Below, one piece after another: positions 1 through 10,529 of a stretch of DNA of 64,000 nucleotides (position 1 is its first letter; each line of letters opens with the position of its first letter). The stretch spans positions 1 to 64,000 of the forward strand of contig DYIL01000006.1 of assembly GCA_020723665.1 (NCBI GenBank), given 5' to 3'. Made by a program: the position numbers and the translations under genes. Below the pieces are notes generated by a model. It was given only the letters and a program-made list of their open reading frames with translations. It did not search any database and had not been told where the DNA came from. The DNA is from Methyloversatilis universalis. Lineage in GTDB: Bacteria > Pseudomonadota > Gammaproteobacteria > Methylococcales > Methylococcaceae.

Positions 1-48
1 GAGTAGAGGACTTCCACCTCCAAGTGAGTGCGCCCTGCCGGGCGCACC

Positions 49-77
49 AAAAAAACACCTCGAAAAACTTCGAGGTG
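49..77 (-). terminator. Probable intrinsic terminator downstream of ppiD
   Basis: A 9-bp perfect stem (CACCTCGAA/TTCGAGGTG, 4-nt loop) is followed on the minus strand by seven T residues, the classic Rho-independent form. It is the terminal module of the family 3 repeat, so the repeat may supply the terminator for the ppiD unit. A second GC-rich hairpin (GTGCGCCC-TGCC-GGGCGCAC) lies immediately beyond it at 28-47. Confidence 0.55.
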
Positions 78-298
78 CTCGTACAGGGCAGGAATGCCCC
101 GTCGTTTTCGGCCACGTAATTCCATTTTTCGAACAAAAAGAAAATTTCTTTATGGTAGGCCGGGATAAGCCTGTCCTGAGCAACGTCGCAGGGGCGAAGC
201 CGTTCCCGGCGCGCGGAATCGATAGGAAAGCCGGAAACGCGGAGCCTGTCCTGAGCGAAAGAGAAAAATTAGCGGGAAGGCGGTTTTTCGAGGTCCCG
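49..298 (-). repeat. Family 3 composite palindromic repeat, copy A
   Basis: Read on the minus strand this begins with GGACCTCGAAAAACCGCC near 298, has a diverged middle, and ends with a module (GAAAACGACGGGGCATTCC, then a CACCTCGAA hairpin). The same modules occur in the same order at 39919-40069 and, on the minus strand, at 51696-51817, with a short left-end copy at 36097-36145. This copy is longer than the others because about 150 bp between the modules is different sequence. It lies just downstream of ppiD. Confidence 0.65.
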
Positions 299-308
299 AA
301 AAATCAAA

Positions 309-2189
309 TTAATTTTCAGCCTCGGCCCTGACGTAAACATCGGCCGATTCCCGCAACTGCGCCACAAAGGACGAAAACTCGCGTTGCGCGGTATTCTTGA
401 TCAGAAATTGTTGGGCCGCGTCCGCTTCCTTGGGATCGCCCTGCGCTGCACCGTCCTTGACGGCGGTAAGTTTGAAAACGGCATAGTCTCCGTTTTCGAG
501 TTCCGCAGTCGAGATGACGGGCCGCTCAGGCGAGGGCCTTTCGGCCTTGAACACGGCATTCGTCAGAGCCGGAGAAACGTTCTTAGCATCGCGGCGCAGA
601 TTGGGCTCCTTGGAAATCTGGATACCGTGCTTCTTGGCCAAGTCCGAAAACGGAACGCCCTCCTGCGCTTGACGTAAAAGCTCTTCGGCTTCCTTGCGAA
701 CATCTTGCCGCGCATCCTCGGCGCGCAATTTGGCGATGATCTCGTCCTTCACGTCTGCGAGGGGCTTGTCGGAAGCGGGCTCGTGTCCTTTCATCCGCAA
801 AACGACGGCCAGGTCGCTCCCCAATTCGACCGGATCGCTGTTCCGGCCGTTTAGAACGTCCTCGCTGAACGCCGCTTCTCTGATCGCGGGTTCGGCGGCG
901 ATACCGTCTCCCGCTTCGCGCGTAAAAAAGTCGGTGCGCTCGATCTTCAGATTGAGCGCTTTTGCCGCCGGCTCCAGACTGTCGGGATGCTCATAGCTGA
1001 GCTCGGTCAGCGTTTGCCCCTGTTCGTAAAACTTGTTCTCTGCCGCGTTGCGCTGGAAAGTATTCAGCAGTTCATCCTTCACTTCCTCAAACGGCTTGAT
1101 CTTGGCCGGGGACAACTCGGTCACTCTGATCAAGTGATAGCCGAACGATGTTTTTACCGGCTCGGAGAGTTCGCCTTGCTTCAAAGCGAATGCCGCATCG
1201 GCAAAATTCTGCTCCATGGCTCCCTTGGTAATGAAACCCAAATCGCCGCCGTTCTGTGCGGATACCGAGTCATCCGACATTTCTTTCGCGACCTTCGCGA
1301 AGTCTTCCCCCTTAGCCAGACGCTCTCTAATCTGATTTATCTTCGCCAGGGCGGCTTGCTCGGCGGTTTCACCACCTTCCGAGTCGACCGTCACAAGGAT
1401 ATGGCTGACTTTGCGGCGTTCTTCGGACGTGAAGCTGGCCTTCTGTTCTTCGTACAGATTGCGTAGATCCTCCTCGGTGACCTGGATTTGCTTCGCGATA
1501 TCCTCGAGACGGACGGCGATATACTCGATCGAAACACGCTCGGGGTTTTTATATGCGGATAGGTTTTTCCGATAGTAATCCTCGATTTCGGCATCGGAAA
1601 TGACGCGCGTCGACGCCTTTAAAGGCACTTTGAGATATTCGACCGCGCGCTCCTGATTCTTGAGCCGAAACAGCGCCGCCAATTGGTTCGACGTCACGAA
1701 TGCACTGTCAAGCAATCCACGCTGGTACTGCTCCATCAATAATGCTCGTCTGACCTGCGCGACGAATTGAGCAGAACTGAGGCCCTGGGACGACACCATG
1801 ACGTTGTATTTTTCCTTGTCAAATCTGCCCTCGGTTTGAAAATAAGGAAGCGTCTGGATGAACTCGCGAACGGCGTTATCACTGACGGCAAGGTTCTTGG
1901 CTTCCGCATTCTGCGCAATGATTTCGTCCCGAATCAGCTTCTCCAGCGCTTCTTGCTTGAGCTGCTTCTCGTCGACTTCAGCCAAGCCCACCAGATTCGC
2001 CAAGCTCTGCTGATAAGCCTGGTTCACCTCACGCTCAAAGATATCCCTGTCGCCGACGACAGCTAGCGGCTGTTCCTTGCCAGAGTCCAGATAATTCTGA
2101 ATTCCCCATAGAGCGAACGGCACGCCGACAAGAATCAACATGACCCAAGCAAAAATGCCTTGGGCACGGTCACGAATCGCTTGAAGCAT
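309..2189 (-). CDS. ppiD: PpiD-type periplasmic peptidyl-prolyl isomerase/chaperone
   Basis: Predicted inner-membrane-anchored periplasmic folding factor of the SurA/PpiD family, helping outer-membrane and exported proteins emerging from the Sec translocon. The 626-residue protein has a short cytoplasmic N-terminus, one membrane segment (about residues 12-32, ending VPFALWGIQNYL), a SurA-like N-terminal region, and one parvulin (PPIC) domain at about 260-360 with the KVSHILV start, GGDLGFI core and FGYHLIRV end typical of that fold. Length matches E. coli PpiD (about 620). It lies downstream of hupB, lon and the two tRNAs, the same neighbourhood as in many gammaproteobacteria. Confidence 0.93.
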   Translation of the reverse strand: MLQAIRDRAQGIFAWVMLILVGVPFALWGIQNYLDSGKEQPLAVVGDRDIFEREVNQAYQQSLANLVGLAEVDEKQLKQEALEKLIRDEIIAQNAEAKNLAVSDNAVREFIQTLPYFQTEGRFDKEKYNVMVSSQGLSSAQFVAQVRRALLMEQYQRGLLDSAFVTSNQLAALFRLKNQERAVEYLKVPLKASTRVISDAEIEDYYRKNLSAYKNPERVSIEYIAVRLEDIAKQIQVTEEDLRNLYEEQKASFTSEERRKVSHILVTVDSEGGETAEQAALAKINQIRERLAKGEDFAKVAKEMSDDSVSAQNGGDLGFITKGAMEQNFADAAFALKQGELSEPVKTSFGYHLIRVTELSPAKIKPFEEVKDELLNTFQRNAAENKFYEQGQTLTELSYEHPDSLEPAAKALNLKIERTDFFTREAGDGIAAEPAIREAAFSEDVLNGRNSDPVELGSDLAVVLRMKGHEPASDKPLADVKDEIIAKLRAEDARQDVRKEAEELLRQAQEGVPFSDLAKKHGIQISKEPNLRRDAKNVSPALTNAVFKAERPSPERPVISTAELENGDYAVFKLTAVKDGAAQGDPKEADAAQQFLIKNTAQREFSSFVAQLRESADVYVRAEAEN

Positions 2190-2252
2190 ATGCAGGACCT
2201 GATACGGCTATGAAAGCTTTCATTAAACGAAAAGACGGGCAGCCTTCTACCC

Positions 2253-2290
2253 AAAAAAAAAGCCCGCGGCTTTGAAGGCGCGGGTTTTTT
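2253..2290 (-). terminator. Intrinsic terminator after tRNA-Asp
   Basis: A/T-flanked hairpin with stem CCCGCG/CGCGGG, preceded by A9 and followed by T6 on the plus strand. On the minus strand it ends a transcript that has just passed tRNA-Val and tRNA-Asp, in a run of T. It sits 5 bp beyond the tRNA-Asp CCA end and separates the tRNA unit from ppiD. Confidence 0.8.
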
Positions 2291-2295
2291 GGATT

Positions 2296-2372
2296 TGGCG
2301 GAGCGGACGGGGCTCGAACCCGCGACCCCCGGCGTGACAGGCCGGTATTCTAACCAACTGAACTACCGCTCC
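2296..2372 (-). tRNA. tRNA-Asp (anticodon GUC)
   Basis: 77-nt cloverleaf on the minus strand starting GGAGCGGTAGTTCAGTTGG and ending with an encoded CCA. Anticodon loop CTGTCAC gives GUC (plus-strand 2336-2338). The T arm GGGTTCGAGCCCC is intact. It follows tRNA-Val by 6 nt, so the two are probably one transcript. Confidence 0.97.
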
Positions 2373-2378
2373 GATTAA

Positions 2379-2454
2379 TGGTGGGTGCTGTAGGGATCGA
2401 ACCTACGACCCTCGCCTTGTAAGGGCGATGCTCTCCCAGCTGAGCTAAGCACCC
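2379..2454 (-). tRNA. tRNA-Val (anticodon UAC)
   Basis: 76-nt cloverleaf on the minus strand starting GGGTGCTTAGCTCAGCTGGG with encoded CCA. Anticodon loop CTTACAA gives UAC (plus-strand 2419-2421). It lies 11 bp downstream of the hupB stop, so it may be cotranscribed with hupB. Confidence 0.97.
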
Positions 2455-2465
2455 GAAAGAGTTGA

Positions 2466-2738
2466 CTAGTTTACAGCATCTTTCAGTGCTTTGCCAGCCT
2501 TAAATGAGGGAATTCTTGCAGCTTTGATCGTAATCGTATTTCCCGTCTGCGGATTACGGCCTTGACGCTCGGCACGCTCTTTAACCCCAAAAGAACCAAA
2601 ACCCACGAGTGAAACAGTTTCGCCGTTTTTTAAAGCCGTTGTGATAGCGTCAATCATACCGTCGAGTGCGCGCCCGGCGTCAGCCTTTGTCAAGTCGGCT
2701 GACTTAGCGATCGCATCTATGAGTTCCGCTTTATTCAT
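2466..2738 (-). CDS. hupB: DNA-binding protein HU-beta
   Basis: Small basic nucleoid protein that bends and compacts DNA as a dimer. At 90 residues it has the exact length of HU subunits. Visible hallmarks are the N-terminal [11 protein letters not shown], the VSLVGFGSF turn, the RQGRNPQTG tip of the DNA-binding arm with its conserved proline, and a C-terminal helix [12 protein letters not shown]. It directly follows lon in the order clpX-lon-hupB, as in E. coli and Pseudomonas. An AGGGGG-like ribosome site lies just upstream of the ATG. Confidence 0.97.
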   Translation of the reverse strand: MNKAELIDAIAKSADLTKADAGRALDGMIDAITTALKNGETVSLVGFGSFGVKERAERQGRNPQTGNTITIKAARIPSFKAGKALKDAVN

Positions 2739-2957
2739 TCTTTCCCCCTTTACTCGATAATGATAAATCTAAGTTCTTGACATTGCCGCACGACTTCGTC
2801 CATCCCAATATACTTGCCGGCTACGCTTGAACTCGCCGGCCGAACTGTAGCAGTAGACAAAAAGCACTGTCAAGCCGCGCAGCGCCTGCGATTCAGGAGA
2901 TTTTGGCGATTCCTCGCATTTCTCCAAGTGCACGAAACACGCTGCCCAAACTGCTGA

Positions 2958-5384
2958 TTAATGAGCAACGATCATGCCCGCCGCTCCCGTCGATTTGGTT
3001 ACACCCTCGGGTTCAGACGTAACCGGCGGTTTCAACGGTTCTGGCATATGTTTTAGCGCAGTCTCAAGGACTTGATCGATGGAACGAACCGGGACGATCT
3101 TGAGATCCTGTTTGATATTCTTCGGAATCTCGGTCAAATCCTTCTCGTTTTCCTGGGGAATCAAGACAGTCGAAATACCGCCCCGATGTGCCGCCAGCAG
3201 CTTCTCCTTCAGCCCCCCGATAGGCAAAACCTCGCCGCGAAGCGTGATCTCGCCGGTCATCGCGACGTCCGATCGCACCGGGATCCGCGTCAGCGCAGAA
3301 ACCAAAGCCGTACACATGCCGATGCCCGCGCTCGGACCGTCTTTCGGCGTCGCTCCTTCCGGCACATGAATATGTACGTCGTGCTTCTGATAAAACGCCG
3401 GATCGATACCCAGCGTCTCCGCGCGGCTACGCGCCACCGTGACCGCGGTTTGTATCGACTCCTGCATCACCTCACCGAGTTTGCCCGTATAGGTTTGCTT
3501 GCCGGTTCCCGGCATGACCACGGACTCGATGGTAAGCAACTCGCCCCCCACTTCGGTCCAAGCCAAGCCGGTAACTTGCCCGACCTGATCGCTCTCTTCT
3601 GCTCGCCCGTAACGATAGCGCCTGACGCCCAAGAAATCGTCCACGTTGCGATGACTCACGTTCACTTTCTTGGTGGTCGGTTTGAGTACCAAACTCTTTA
3701 CGACCTTACGGCAAATCTTGGCGATTTCGCGTTCGAGGCCACGAACGCCGGCTTCCCGCGTATAAAAACGGATGATGTCCCGTACCGCCGATTCGGTGAT
3801 ATGAATCTCGCTGTCCTTGAGCCCGTTGTTCTTGACTTGCTTCGGGATCAGATAGCGCATGGCGATATTGACTTTCTCGTCCTCCGTGTACCCCGCGATT
3901 CGAATGACTTCCATGCGGTCCAGAAGCGGCGCCGGAATGTTCAGGGTGTTCGCCGTGGCAATGAACATCACTTCGGACAAATCGAAGTCGACCTCCAGAT
4001 AATGGTCGTTGAAAGTGTGGTTCTGCTCCGGATCCAAGACTTCCAACAGCGCCGCCGCGGGGTCACCGCGGAAATCCATCGCCATCTTGTCGATTTCGTC
4101 GAGCATGAAGATCGGGTTGCGGGTCTTCACCTTGGCGAGATTCTGCAAAATCTTACCGGGCATCGAGCCGATGTAGGTCCTGCGGTGACCGCGAATTTCC
4201 GCCTCGTCCCGAACGCCGCCCAAAGCCATGCGGACGTACTTTCGGTTGGTCGCCCGCGCGATCGATTGACCGAGCGAGGTCTTACCCACACCGGGCGGTC
4301 CAACCAGGCACAAGATCGGACCTTTTAGCTTCTTGACGCGCTGCTGGACGGCCAAGTACTCGAGAATGCGTTCTTTAACCTTTTCCAAGCCATAGTGTTC
4401 GGTCTCCAGGATCTCCTCGGCCCGCCGCAGATCGTGACTGATCTTGGTGCGCTTCTTCCATGGCATGTTGACCATCCAGTCGACGTAATTCCTGACGACC
4501 GTGGCCTCGGCGGACATCGGAGACATCAGCTTGAGCTTGTTCAGCTCCGTTTCGGCCTTGGTGCGAGCCGCCTCGGGCATACCAGCCTTTTCGATTTTAC
4601 GCGACAACTCCTCGAATTCGTTCGGCGCGTCCTCCATTTCTCCCAGTTCCTTCTGGATAGCCTTCATTTGCTCGTTCAAATAATATTCGCGCTGATTTTT
4701 CTCCATCTGCTGCTTAACCCGCCCGCGGATACGCTTCTCCATCTCCAGCATATCCACCTCGCCCTCCATGAGCGTCATCAACCGCTCCAACCTGGCCGTC
4801 ACATCGCTCATTTCCAAAATCGACTGTTTGTCTTCGATTTTGATAGTCATATGCGCGGCGATGGTATCCGCCAACCGGCTGGGATCGTCGATGCCGGCAA
4901 GAGAATTCAGCACTTCGGGCGGTATCCGCTTATTGAGCTTGACGTAATGATCGAACGTATTGATCGCAGTGCGCATCAATACGTCGACTTCCTGATCGGT
5001 GACATTGATCTGGTCCGATTGCGGTGAAACCACGGCCACATAGTGCTTCTCAGCGACGCGATATTTCTCCACTTTGCAACGCTCGCTGCCCTCGACCAGC
5101 ACCTTCACAGTACCGTCCGGGAGCTTCAGCAATTGCAAGATGTTGGATAGCGTGCCGATCCGGTACAAGTCGTCGAAGCTAGGATCGTCCAGCTCGGCTT
5201 CTTTCTGCGCCACCAGCAAGATCTGTTTATTGTCCCGCATGGCGGAGTCCAGAGCCAGGATCGATTTTTCCCTGCCGACGAACAGAGGTATGACCATATG
5301 GGGATAGACTACGACATCGCGCAAAGGCAGTACCGGTACTATCTTTTCCGGTTTTGTGCGATTTTCAAGCGAGGTATTTTCCAT
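2958..5384 (-). CDS. lon: ATP-dependent protease Lon
   Basis: Cytoplasmic AAA+ serine protease degrading misfolded and regulatory proteins. The 808-residue protein shows, in order, a LON substrate-binding domain (about 1-210, starting [15 protein letters not shown]), a coiled-coil stretch with [15 protein letters not shown], Walker [10 protein letters not shown] (about 360), Walker [11 protein letters not shown], and a proteolytic domain with the catalytic serine in [10 protein letters not shown] and the lysine in [14 protein letters not shown]. The length is slightly above E. coli Lon (784), with a short C-terminal extension rich in P, E and T. It lies between clpX and hupB. No heat-shock promoter was assigned. 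Confidence 0.98.
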   Translation of the reverse strand: MENTSLENRTKPEKIVPVLPLRDVVVYPHMVIPLFVGREKSILALDSAMRDNKQILLVAQKEAELDDPSFDDLYRIGTLSNILQLLKLPDGTVKVLVEGSERCKVEKYRVAEKHYVAVVSPQSDQINVTDQEVDVLMRTAINTFDHYVKLNKRIPPEVLNSLAGIDDPSRLADTIAAHMTIKIEDKQSILEMSDVTARLERLMTLMEGEVDMLEMEKRIRGRVKQQMEKNQREYYLNEQMKAIQKELGEMEDAPNEFEELSRKIEKAGMPEAARTKAETELNKLKLMSPMSAEATVVRNYVDWMVNMPWKKRTKISHDLRRAEEILETEHYGLEKVKERILEYLAVQQRVKKLKGPILCLVGPPGVGKTSLGQSIARATNRKYVRMALGGVRDEAEIRGHRRTYIGSMPGKILQNLAKVKTRNPIFMLDEIDKMAMDFRGDPAAALLEVLDPEQNHTFNDHYLEVDFDLSEVMFIATANTLNIPAPLLDRMEVIRIAGYTEDEKVNIAMRYLIPKQVKNNGLKDSEIHITESAVRDIIRFYTREAGVRGLEREIAKICRKVVKSLVLKPTTKKVNVSHRNVDDFLGVRRYRYGRAEESDQVGQVTGLAWTEVGGELLTIESVVMPGTGKQTYTGKLGEVMQESIQTAVTVARSRAETLGIDPAFYQKHDVHIHVPEGATPKDGPSAGIGMCTALVSALTRIPVRSDVAMTGEITLRGEVLPIGGLKEKLLAAHRGGISTVLIPQENEKDLTEIPKNIKQDLKIVPVRSIDQVLETALKHMPEPLKPPVTSEPEGVTKSTGAAGMIVAH

Positions 5385-6069
5385 TAGTCACCCATGGATA
5401 TGAAATTGAATAGGGATTGTTACTGAGTATATAGGTAAGCTTCGGCCAAAAAACAAGACCAGGCCCGACAAATTGGGAAACGATCTATTCGGAACAGGAT
5501 TTGGACGATGAGACCGGCGGAATTGCGCATTCCCGTTTCCGGTCGGTACGAAAAACTACTTATATAGAAAAATGCGCCTTCGAGATTCCCTGGTCTCGAA
5601 TATTTCGAGCACGGTACACGCAAACATTCACGAAAACGCCGAAACCAAAACCGGCGACCGCTTCGGTCAAGAGTCGGCAAATGCAGCCACATGTGCCGGC
5701 GACTGGCGAAAAAGCGCAGGAAGACGGTTTGTAGCCCTGGCCGGACAACAACCCCGGGGGAAACATCCAGCCTGACCACGGTCCCCTCTTAAGGAAGCTC
5801 TGATTAAGTCCTTCGACCGGCCTGTCCTGAGCCCTTCGACAAGCTCAGGACAGGCTTGTCGAAGGGCTCAGGACGAACGGTAACCTATTGATTCCGTTCG
5901 CGGTGAGCTTGTCGAACGCTCTCCTGAGCGAAGTCGAAGGGCGTGAACGGAATCCACTTGTTCAGAGTTTCCTTAACCGTATATCACACGGCGAAGTCCG
6001 GCCGTCAAAACCTTAGGTCTCCTGCTGATGCCCGCCGGACGTGAGCATCGACAGCGTTCGAAAGTAGGC
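5385..6069. other. Intergenic region between lon and clpX, contains a family 1 repeat
   Basis: 685 bp without a gene I can support. Several overlapping open frames on both strands (60-119 codons) show no recognisable motif or ribosome site and overlap each other. The only identifiable element is the family 1 repeat at 5791-5975. The lon promoter must lie in the first part on the minus strand, but no clear -35/-10 pair was seen. Confidence 0.6.
5791..5975. repeat. Family 1 inverted-repeat element (MITE-like)
   Basis: About 185 bp bounded by AAGGAAGCTCTGATTAAGT on the left and ACTTGTTCAGAGTTTCCTT on the right, which are imperfect inverted copies of each other. The interior is made of GACAAGCTCAGGACAGG-type palindromes. 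Related elements occur at 21975-22300, 28283-28357, 59465-59531 and, degenerate, at 47473-47590. No transposase frame is present, as expected for a non-autonomous element. Confidence 0.75.
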
Positions 6070-7350
6070 TCAGTCCACCGAGGCGCAGTGCTTTTCTTCG
6101 GATTGATAAATCAGATACGGCTCCGATTCACCCCGAATAACCTTTTCGTCGATCACGACCTTGGACACATGTTCGGCGGAAGGCAATTCGTACATCGTAT
6201 CCAATAGAACGTGCTCGAGAATCGTCCGCAGCCCCCGGGCCCCAGTTTTCCGTTCCATTGCTTTTCGCGCGATCACTCGCAGTGCATCCTCGCGGATTTC
6301 CAGATCGCAGCCTTCCATCTCGAACAGCTTCTTGTATTGCTTGACCAACGCATTCTTCGGTTCGGTCAGAATTTGAACCAGCGCGTGCTCATCCAACTCA
6401 TCCAACGTCGCGACCACCGGCAAACGACCGACAAACTCCGGAATCAGACCATATTTGATCAGGTCCTCCGCCTCCACGTCGGCCAACACCTCGCCGACGT
6501 TGCGACGCTCGTCCTTGGTTTTGACCTCGGCGGAAAAACCGATTCCGCCTTTTTCCGAGCGGGCACGAATGATCTTTTCGAGCCCGGCAAATGCGCCACC
6601 GCAGATAAAAAGGATATTCGCCGTATTGACCTGCAGAAACTCTTGCTGGGGGTGCTTCCGTCCTCCTTGCGGGGGCACCGAGGCGATGGTCCCTTCGATC
6701 AGCTTCAGGAGCGCCTGCTGCACGCCTTCACCCGATACGTCGCGGGTGATGGACGGATTGTCCGACTTGCGGGAAATCTTGTCGATCTCATCGATATAGA
6801 CGATCCCGGACTCGGCCTTCTCCACGTCGTAATCGCATTTCTGCAAGATTTTCTGGATGATGTTTTCGACATCTTCCCCGACGTACCCGGCTTCGGTCAG
6901 CGTGGTCGCGTCGGCGATCGTGAACGGCACGTCCAACAAACGAGCGAGCGTCTCAGCAAGCAAGGTTTTTCCGGATCCGGTGGGCCCGATCAAGAGAATA
7001 TTGCTCTTGGCCAACTCGACATCGTTCTTCTTCAGATTATTTTGTACACGAAGGCGCTTATAATGATTGTAGACCGCAACCGACAAAATCCTCTTGGCCT
7101 TCTCCTGGCCGATGACGTACTCGTCGAGTACGGCCTTGATCTCTTTAGGTTTCGGCAGCTTGTCTACGCTAGCGGCGACATTCTCCTGCAACTCCTCGCG
7201 AATAATGTCGTTGCACAACTCGACACATTCGTCACAGACGAACACAGCGGGACCTGCAATGAGTTTTCTAACCTCATGCTGACTTTTTCCGCAAAACGAG
7301 CAGTAAAGAAGTTTCCCGCCCCCGTCTTTGCCGTGCTTATCGTCACTCAT
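6070..7350 (-). CDS. clpX: ATP-dependent Clp protease ATP-binding subunit ClpX
   Basis: AAA+ unfoldase that recognises tagged substrates and feeds them to ClpP. The 426-residue protein has an N-terminal C4 zinc-binding domain (CSFCGKSQ then CDECVELC), Walker [13 protein letters not shown], Walker [11 protein letters not shown], and the IGF loop (GGIGFSAEV) that docks on ClpP. Length matches E. coli ClpX (424). It is the third gene of tig-clpP-clpX, 101 bp downstream of clpP. A gap of that size leaves room for a separate promoter, but none was identified. Confidence 0.98.
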   Translation of the reverse strand: MSDDKHGKDGGGKLLYCSFCGKSQHEVRKLIAGPAVFVCDECVELCNDIIREELQENVAASVDKLPKPKEIKAVLDEYVIGQEKAKRILSVAVYNHYKRLRVQNNLKKNDVELAKSNILLIGPTGSGKTLLAETLARLLDVPFTIADATTLTEAGYVGEDVENIIQKILQKCDYDVEKAESGIVYIDEIDKISRKSDNPSITRDVSGEGVQQALLKLIEGTIASVPPQGGRKHPQQEFLQVNTANILFICGGAFAGLEKIIRARSEKGGIGFSAEVKTKDERRNVGEVLADVEAEDLIKYGLIPEFVGRLPVVATLDELDEHALVQILTEPKNALVKQYKKLFEMEGCDLEIREDALRVIARKAMERKTGARGLRTILEHVLLDTMYELPSAEHVSKVVIDEKVIRGESEPYLIYQSEEKHCASVD

Positions 7351-7451
7351 CGCAAACCTCTTATTCGTCAGATGACCGTTGTAGCGAGCTACACGAACCG
7401 GCCGCTACCAGCATACGTCCGCTTGCCCTTCTAACTCGGATTCCGATTGAT

Positions 7452-8096
7452 TCAAGCACCGGAACCCGCTTCCCGGCTGGCAAGCACCTTGTCGATTAGA
7501 CCATATCGCGCTGCGTCTTCTCCACTCATGAAATTGTCACGGTCGGTATCAATCTGAATTCGTTCCAAGGGCTGACCGGTATGCTTCGCCAAGATCCGAT
7601 TCAATCGGTCACGAGTCGCGAGAATTTCCCGGGCATGAATGTCGATATCGCTGGCCTGTCCCTGGAAACCGCCCAAAGGCTGATGGATCATGACTCTCGA
7701 ATGGGGTAAACAATACCTCTTCCCCGGCGCGCCGCCCGCGAGCAGCAACGCACCCATGCTGGCCGCCTGACCGATGCACATGGTGCTGACGTCGGGCTTG
7801 ATGAACTGCATGGTATCGTAAATCGCCAACCCCGACGTGACTATGCCACCCGGAGAGTTGATATACAGATGGATGTCCTTGTCCGGATTTTCCGATTCCA
7901 AAAACAGAAGCTGGGCGATAATCAGATTGGCCATGTAATCTTCAATCTGGCCGACCACAAAAACGATTCGTTCCTTGAGCAAACGGGAATAGATATCGAA
8001 CGCCCGTTCTCCCCGCGCAGACTGTTCAATAACAACGGGTACCAATCCCGTCGCCCGCGTATTGATGGATTTCGAAAAATCGCCGGTAAACATCAT
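7452..8096 (-). CDS. clpP: ATP-dependent Clp protease proteolytic subunit
   Basis: Serine protease that forms the tetradecameric chamber of ClpXP/ClpAP. All three catalytic residues are visible: serine in [11 protein letters not shown], histidine in [11 protein letters not shown] and aspartate in DTDRDNFM. At 214 residues it is close to E. coli ClpP (207). The N-terminal stretch before LVPVVIEQ is expected to be processed. It begins 19 bp after the tig stop, so it is almost certainly cotranscribed with tig. Confidence 0.98.
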   Translation of the reverse strand: MMFTGDFSKSINTRATGLVPVVIEQSARGERAFDIYSRLLKERIVFVVGQIEDYMANLIIAQLLFLESENPDKDIHLYINSPGGIVTSGLAIYDTMQFIKPDVSTMCIGQAASMGALLLAGGAPGKRYCLPHSRVMIHQPLGGFQGQASDIDIHAREILATRDRLNRILAKHTGQPLERIQIDTDRDNFMSGEDAARYGLIDKVLASREAGSGA

Positions 8097-8115
8097 GACA
8101 TCTCTTGGATTAAAT

Positions 8116-9438
8116 TTACGCCGTTTGTGAGGAACTACCGGTAGCCTGCTGCATCAACTCCTGAAACGCGAGCTTTTCCTCGCTCACCTTCGCTTTGTCC
8201 AACACTAAATCTACCACTTGGTCCTCCATGACCACATTTTCAACTTCACGCAGCCGTTTCGGTTCGGCATAGTACCAGCGCACCACGTCTTCCGGACTCT
8301 CGTAGCTCGCGGCCAGTTCGTCCACCGTCGAACGCACCCGCTTTTGATCTACTGTCAGATTATTAATTTCAATAATCTTTCCGAGGATCAGCGCCAAAGC
8401 TACCCTTCTCCGCGCCAGCGGTTCTAGCCGCTCCTTCAATCCGCCCTCGTCGAACTCCTGCTTCCTCTTCTGTGCCGCTTGCCGGTAGGGCCCCAGCAAT
8501 TCGTTCAACTCATCTTGGACCAGGGCGTTGGGCAAAGCAATCGTGTTCTTGGCGAACAGAGCATCCATGACCGAGGTTTTCGTTCTCGTCCGCAAAGCCC
8601 GCTTCATCTCACGCTCCATGTTAGCGCGAATATCGCTACGGAAAGCTTCCACGCCGCCTTCCTCGATGCCATAGGACTTCACAAATTCCTCGTTAACCTC
8701 GGGCAAGCGGCTTTCCTCGACTTTCAAGACTTCCACGGCGAACTGCGCCGCGTTGCCGGCCAGTTTCTGATTCGGGTAGTCCGCCGGAAACGATAATTCG
8801 AATTCAAGCTGCGATCCGCCCACAGCACCCACCAGCTTGTCTTCGAATCCGGGAATCATTTGGTTGGAGCCTATCACAACGGCCACATTTTCCACCTTTC
8901 CGTCGGTGAACGATTCTTCGCCGATCTTGCCTTCGAAGGAGATGGTGACACGATCACCGGTCGTCGCCGCGCGGTCGACATCCTGCCAAATTTTCCGCTG
9001 CTCTCTCAGACGCTCAATCATGGCGTCGATGTCGGCCTCAGTTACTTCGGAAACGAACCGCTTGACCTCGAGAGTTTCCAACGGCATCAGCACAAACTCC
9101 GGCATCACTTCGAAGCTCGCTTCGTATTCCAGCCCGCTCCCCTCTTCCACCTGCCGCGCGGTAATCGCCGGCGCTCCGGCCGGTCTGAGCTTCTCTTCGC
9201 GAACGGCCTGGTAGAAGCTCGATTGGATCAGGTCCGAAAGAACTTCTTCCCGCACTTGTTGTCCGTAACGCTTCTTCAGCAAGCTCTGAGGCACTTTGCC
9301 GGGACGGAAGCCATCGATCTTGATCCGGTGTGCCAACGACTTCAAGCGCGAGGCTATTTTTTCCTGGATCTCTTCTTCCGGTACCTGCACGGTCATTTTC
9401 CGGCTCAATTCAGATGTCGTTTCGACAGAAACTTGCAT
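8116..9438 (-). CDS. tig: Trigger factor, ribosome-associated chaperone/prolyl isomerase
   Basis: Binds at the ribosomal exit tunnel and shields nascent chains. The 440-residue protein has the three expected parts: an N-terminal ribosome-binding domain with the signature GFRPGKVPQ (about residues 43-51), an FKBP-type domain ([17 protein letters not shown] to [12 protein letters not shown], about 160-245), and a long helical C-terminal domain. It is the first gene of tig-clpP-clpX and lies downstream of tRNA-Leu. Confidence 0.98.
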   Translation of the reverse strand: MQVSVETTSELSRKMTVQVPEEEIQEKIASRLKSLAHRIKIDGFRPGKVPQSLLKKRYGQQVREEVLSDLIQSSFYQAVREEKLRPAGAPAITARQVEEGSGLEYEASFEVMPEFVLMPLETLEVKRFVSEVTEADIDAMIERLREQRKIWQDVDRAATTGDRVTISFEGKIGEESFTDGKVENVAVVIGSNQMIPGFEDKLVGAVGGSQLEFELSFPADYPNQKLAGNAAQFAVEVLKVEESRLPEVNEEFVKSYGIEEGGVEAFRSDIRANMEREMKRALRTRTKTSVMDALFAKNTIALPNALVQDELNELLGPYRQAAQKRKQEFDEGGLKERLEPLARRRVALALILGKIIEINNLTVDQKRVRSTVDELAASYESPEDVVRWYYAEPKRLREVENVVMEDQVVDLVLDKAKVSEEKLAFQELMQQATGSSSQTA

Positions 9439-9590
9439 GTCGCTGTTACCTCGAGATTATGGAATAAAGTATCGGAGGGACTGGCTCGGAAGCACAATCG
9501 CCGAAACTGCTGGCTAACGAGCCGAAGTCTGATATCCGTAGTCGGATATAGACCCTAGGAAGCTTGGCGTCTTGGTGGTTATTGAGCATT

Positions 9591-9675
<85 letters not shown>

Positions 9676-9908
9676 ACATGAAAGCTACCTGGATTATACT
9701 CCGTTTGTCGCGGATTTACCGGCCGGCCCCGGCTTCCTTTCCAGATGCGATCCAAAACCGACGCATTCGGTCGGATACAATCTTCCTATTATAAAACGCA
9801 CGAATTTTTTTTCATCTGTTCGTTCTCCGGACAGTCCAAGGGAATCGTGTTCGCTCTTTCGGCTCCGTGGGTGTCACGGGCGCACGCGCCAAGACGGTGA
9901 ATCGACAA

Positions 9909-10529
9909 ATGGATCAGAACCAGAACCGAGAAGGGGTCGTCAAGTATCGGCTGGACTACACGGCGGCTCCGCCCATAAATCGCGGCAGCATCATCGAACT
10001 CAACGCCTGGCGCGCCGTGCTCTTTCGCCTGGGGCTCACCGGACAGGACCCTCGCCGCTATGACGGCCTGGCCTACGGCAACGTCAGTATTCGTCTCGGA
10101 TCGACGGCTTTCCTGATCAGCGGAACACAAACCGGCGGTATACCGCAGCTTTCCGCCGAGCACTACAGCCTGGTCACCGGCTTCGATCTGGAGCAAAACT
10201 TCGTCGTCGCGGAAGGGCCGATACCGCCCTCTTCCGAAGCCCTGACCCATGCCGCCGTATACCGCAGCGCAACCGGAATCGATTGCGTGCTGCACGTCCA
10301 TTCGCCCGAAATATGGAAGAAGGCGGAAGCTCTGGGCATCCCCGTCACAGACCGGCAGGTCGCTTACGGCACACCGGAAATGGCGCTCGAAGTGGGATAT
10401 CTGGTTCGAGCGTCGGAAAGCCCGGTCGTCGCCATGGGCGGCCATGAAGACGGCATTATCGCGTTCGGCGGCGCCGTGGAGGAAGCCGCCTTCAACCTGA
10501 TCCGCTGCCTGGCGAAGGCCTTAGCCTAA
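9909..10529 (+). CDS. Class II aldolase/adducin-domain protein
   Basis: Predicted cytoplasmic protein of the zinc-dependent class II aldolase/adducin fold (relatives include fuculose-phosphate aldolase and ribulose-phosphate epimerase). Seen: YGNVSIRLG near the N-terminus, DLEQNFVVAEGPIPPSSEALTH-type region with the conserved Glu/Ser, and CVLHVHSPEIW where the histidines would bind the metal. The ORF track opens at 9867, but the ATG at 9909 (MDQNQN) gives a cleaner start and about 206 residues. The second metal histidine pair typical of sugar-phosphate aldolases is not obvious, so the reaction is unknown. Its stop overlaps the convergent GH94 gene by 9 bp. Confidence 0.75.
   Translation: MDQNQNREGVVKYRLDYTAAPPINRGSIIELNAWRAVLFRLGLTGQDPRRYDGLAYGNVSIRLGSTAFLISGTQTGGIPQLSAEHYSLVTGFDLEQNFVVAEGPIPPSSEALTHAAVYRSATGIDCVLHVHSPEIWKKAEALGIPVTDRQVAYGTPEMALEVGYLVRASESPVVAMGGHEDGIIAFGGAVEEAAFNLIRCLAKALA

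Noticed and set aside
3072-4328. 418-codon plus-strand frame
   Set aside because: Lies entirely inside lon on the opposite strand; Arg/His-rich translation without motifs is typical of an antisense shadow of a GC-rich gene.
5420-5779. 119-codon minus-strand frame upstream of lon
   Set aside because: Overlaps several equally poor frames on both strands and has no recognisable feature.
6211-7434. 407-codon plus-strand frame
   Set aside because: Antisense shadow of clpX; no ribosome site or domain.
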